Source: Arthrobacter castelli DSM 16402
Lineage (GTDB): Bacteria > Actinomycetota > Actinomycetes > Actinomycetales > Micrococcaceae
Direction: 5' to 3'
Assembly: GCF_000430705.1 (NCBI RefSeq)
Contig: NZ_AUMN01000001.1
Location: 1 to 64,000 of the forward strand
DNA: 64,000 nucleotides
How positions within the stretch are numbered: position 1 is the stretch's first letter; each line of letters opens with the position of its first letter. The translations under genes and the position numbers were made by a program. The notes below the pieces were generated by a model, which was given only the letters and a program-made list of their open reading frames with translations, ran no database searches and was not told the origin of the DNA. This document shows positions 61,760 to 64,000 of this stretch, piece by piece.

Positions 61760-62560
61760 ATGCGAGCACGTGTCCCATTCATCCTGATGGCAGCAACGAC
61801 GCTGGCCCTGACGGGATGTGGCGGCGGCAGCGGCAGTGAAGGCGGCGGTCAAACCAGCGGCAGCGGGTCTGAGATGGCCCTCATCCAGCCCGGGACGCTG
61901 ACGGTATGTTCCGACATCCCGTATCCGCCGTTCGAATTCGAAGAAGGCGGTGAATACACCGGCTTCGATATCGAAATCATCAGGAAAATCGCTTCGGGGC
62001 TCGACCTCAAGGTTGCGATTAAGGACGTCGGATTCGAAGGGCTTCAAAGCGGTGCCGCCTTGGCCGCGGGAACTTGCGACATCGGCGCCAGCGCCATGAC
62101 CATCACCAAGCCCCGGGAAGAGAACCTCGATTTCTCCAAGCCGTACTACGACTCGCTGCAGTCGCTGCTGGTCCCCAAGGATTCTGACATCAAAACCATC
62201 GAGGACTTGGCGGGCAAGACCGTCGGCGTCCAGCAGGGCACCACGGGTGAGAACTACGCCCAGGAGAATGTCCCGGACAAGGCAACCATCAGGTCATACC
62301 CTAGCGATGCCGAACTGTTCCCCGCGCTGAAGTCCGGCAGCATCGACGCCGTGCTCCAGGATCTGCCGGTGAACCTGCGGCACACCGAACAAGGTGCCTT
62401 CACCATCGTCCAGGAGTACGACACCAACGAACAGTACGGATTCGCCGTCAAGGAAGAAGGCAGCGAAGCCTTGCTGAAGGCCGTCAACAAGGAGCTGGCC
62501 AAGATTCGCGAGAACGGCACGTACCAGAAGATTTACGATAAATACTTCTCTGAACAGTAG
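61760..62560 (+). CDS. Amino acid ABC transporter binding lipoprotein, copy 2
   Basis: A 266-aa paralogue of the preceding protein with lipobox LTGCGG, LTVCSDIPYPPFEF and GFDIEIIRKIASG. Identity to copy 1 is high over the whole mature region, showing tandem duplication. Intergenic DNA (210 bp) between the two has a 9-bp G-C hairpin at 61577-61610. The terminator after this gene lies before the permease, so the binding proteins are probably made in excess. Confidence 0.88.
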   Translation: MRARVPFILMAATTLALTGCGGGSGSEGGGQTSGSGSEMALIQPGTLTVCSDIPYPPFEFEEGGEYTGFDIEIIRKIASGLDLKVAIKDVGFEGLQSGAALAAGTCDIGASAMTITKPREENLDFSKPYYDSLQSLLVPKDSDIKTIEDLAGKTVGVQQGTTGENYAQENVPDKATIRSYPSDAELFPALKSGSIDAVLQDLPVNLRHTEQGAFTIVQEYDTNEQYGFAVKEEGSEALLKAVNKELAKIRENGTYQKIYDKYFSEQ

Positions 62561-62565
62561 GATCC

Positions 62566-62600
62566 ACTGTGGCCCGGGTCTCTGGCCGGGCCACAGTTTT
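62566..62600 (+). terminator. Terminator/attenuator between binding protein and permease
   Basis: An 11-bp perfect stem (CTGTGGCCCGG and CCGGGCCACAG), 8-nt loop, followed by TTTT. A strong intrinsic terminator inside the transporter cluster, letting only part of the message continue to the permease and ATPase genes. Confidence 0.82.
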
Positions 62601-62623
62601 GTTAACCACCGGAAGGCTAAGGT

Positions 62624-63412
62624 TTGAAACCCTCCACCCGTAGGCGCCTGTTTCGGGCCGTACTCTACGTCATCTTTCTCGTGGCCGTTGCCGCCCTTGT
62701 CATTGTCGCCGACTGGGAAACCATCGCCACCAACTTCCTGGACCTTGGGGTTGCGGCCGAGCAATTCCCCACCATCATCACCACCGCCGCCAAGAACGTA
62801 GTCATTTATACATTCATCGCGTTTGTCGGCGGTTTGATCCTGGGCTTGACCCTGGCGCTGATGAAGCTCTCTCCGGTGGCCCCCTACCGCTGGGTCGCCA
62901 CCGCCTACATTGAGACCTTCCGCGGCCTGCCGGCGCTGCTGGTGATCTTCGGGTTCGCCTACGCGGTCCCGATCGCATTCACCGAATGGAATCCGCCGGG
63001 CGGCAGCACCGGCGCCGGCCTGATCGCCTTGATCGTCGTGTCGGCGGCCTATATTGCCGAGACAATCCGTGCCGGCATCGAAGCAGTGCCGAAAGGGCAG
63101 GTCGAGGCGGCCCGCTCCCTGGGCATGCGGCCCAGCTGGACGATGATCTCCGTGGTGCTGCCACAGGCATTCCGCATCATTACTCCCCCGATGACCAACG
63201 AGCTGGTCATCATCATCAAGGACACGTCCCTGCTGTTCATCGCAGGCATGGCGCTGGGTGACCGTGAATTGACCACGTTCGCCCGCGATGCGGTATCGCA
63301 GCACGCCAATTCCACTCCCCTGGTGATGGCCGCGTTGCTGTACCTGGTGATTACGCTGCCCCTGACGCGGCTGGTGGCACGCCTTGAACGACACAACCAA
63401 AGGAGCCGGTGA
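62624..63412 (+). CDS. Amino acid ABC transporter permease
   Basis: A 262-aa HisM/GlnP-type permease. About five to six TM helices; the ATPase-docking EAA loop [22 protein letters not shown] is intact and [12 protein letters not shown] is the amino-acid permease signature. The start is TTG with GGAAGG upstream. Its stop overlaps the next start (GTGA). Confidence 0.9.
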   Translation: MKPSTRRRLFRAVLYVIFLVAVAALVIVADWETIATNFLDLGVAAEQFPTIITTAAKNVVIYTFIAFVGGLILGLTLALMKLSPVAPYRWVATAYIETFRGLPALLVIFGFAYAVPIAFTEWNPPGGSTGAGLIALIVVSAAYIAETIRAGIEAVPKGQVEAARSLGMRPSWTMISVVLPQAFRIITPPMTNELVIIIKDTSLLFIAGMALGDRELTTFARDAVSQHANSTPLVMAALLYLVITLPLTRLVARLERHNQRSR

Positions 63413-64000
63413 ACACGGTGAGTGAATACATCAACCGCAAGGATGTTCCCGCCATCGCAGTGCAGGACCTGCACAAGTACTTTGGCAAGAACGAGGTGCT
63501 CAAGGGCATCGACTTCCACGTCAACCAGGGTGAAGTAGTCTGCGTTGTGGGCCCATCCGGTTCCGGAAAATCGACGCTGCTGCGGTGCGTCAACCGGCTG
63601 GAGGAACCAACCAGCGGAACCATCGTCGTCGAGGGCGTGGACATTACCGACCGGGAGATCGACCTGGACAGAGTGCGGACGAAGATCGGCATCGTCTTCC
63701 AGCAGTTCAACCTGTTCCCGCACCTGAACGTGCTGAAAAACCTGACCCTGGCACAGCAACGGGCCAAGAAGCGCAGCAAAACCGAGGCCGCCGACATCGC
63801 CAGGAAGAACCTGGCCAAGGTGGGCCTTGCCGGCCGGGAAGAGTCATTCCCAAACCAGCTCTCCGGTGGCCAGCAGCAGCGTGTGGCAATTGCCCGTGCG
63901 CTGTCCATGGATCCGGACATGATGCTGTTCGACGAACCGACCAGCGCCCTGGACCCAGAGCTGGTGGGCGATGTGCTGGACGTGATGCGCACCCTGGCCA
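63409..64000 (+). CDS. Amino acid ABC transporter ATPase, 3' end beyond window
   Basis: The first 197 codons are visible. Walker [11 protein letters not shown]-loop [10 protein letters not shown], signature [15 protein letters not shown] and Walker [11 protein letters not shown] are all present. It would power the permease encoded just upstream. Start taken as GTG at 63409 (overlapping the permease stop); GTG at 63418 is the alternative. Cut by the window edge. Confidence 0.9.
   Translation, partial: MNTVSEYINRKDVPAIAVQDLHKYFGKNEVLKGIDFHVNQGEVVCVVGPSGSGKSTLLRCVNRLEEPTSGTIVVEGVDITDREIDLDRVRTKIGIVFQQFNLFPHLNVLKNLTLAQQRAKKRSKTEAADIARKNLAKVGLAGREESFPNQLSGGQQQRVAIARALSMDPDMMLFDEPTSALDPELVGDVLDVMRTLA

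Overview
The window is high-GC, densely packed actinobacterial DNA, most likely from an Arthrobacter-like member of the Micrococcaceae. Pointers are the frequent GTG and TTG starts, the DUF6507/DUF6177 genes next to a type VII secretion ATPase, a menaquinone cluster with a side-chain reductase, and an Actinobacteria-style interspersed repeat (GGTGGTCGAG type). I see no insertion sequence, prophage, CRISPR array or rRNA gene. One tRNA (Tyr) and one riboswitch (yybP-ykoY type) are present.

Layout. 1-9300: small membrane proteins, an immunity-like protein, an epimerase, two toxin-antitoxin pairs (2507-2979 and 8640-9298), an Hsp31-type deglycase, a decayed zapE remnant, an acyl-CoA synthetase, a thioredoxin and a Rieske protein. 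9450-17728: stress functions, with two clade-3-like catalases (one in a fur-catalase-ankyrin cluster), tRNA-Tyr, YajQ, HtpX and an MFS exporter. 17782-27140: a TetR-MMPL efflux operon, an alcohol/aldehyde oxidation set (adhP, aldehyde dehydrogenase, DUF779 protein, GAF regulator), and a TerC membrane protein behind a manganese-type riboswitch. 27300-37571: FprA ferredoxin reductase, RarD, a GABA/aminobutyraldehyde module with a PucR regulator, a few single-gene functions and a VapBC-like pair.

37673-55855 is the accessory highlight: a two-armed, divergent type VII (ESX-like) secretion island. The rightward arm encodes a short EccB-N-terminus-like membrane protein, an EccD-like protein, a MinD/ParA-like ATPase, a three-ATPase-domain EccC, several conserved partners (DUF6177 and others), a DUF6507 protein paired with a glycine-zipper effector, and two possible chaperone/immunity genes. 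The leftward arm encodes two WXG100 proteins, a second DUF6507 protein, a 756-aa polymorphic toxin, its probable 90-aa immunity protein and two frameshifted paralogues of one unrecognised family. A 220-bp second copy of part of the aminobutyraldehyde dehydrogenase gene lies inside the immunity region. All six of its differences from the intact gene are synonymous, so it looks acquired from a related strain. I see no full EccB, no EccE and no mycosin here.

55862-64000: housekeeping again. A polyprenyl synthase, MenJ-type reductase and MenG run leftward, divergent from menF. A polar amino acid ABC transporter follows, with two tandem paralogous binding proteins, a permease and an ATPase cut by the window end.
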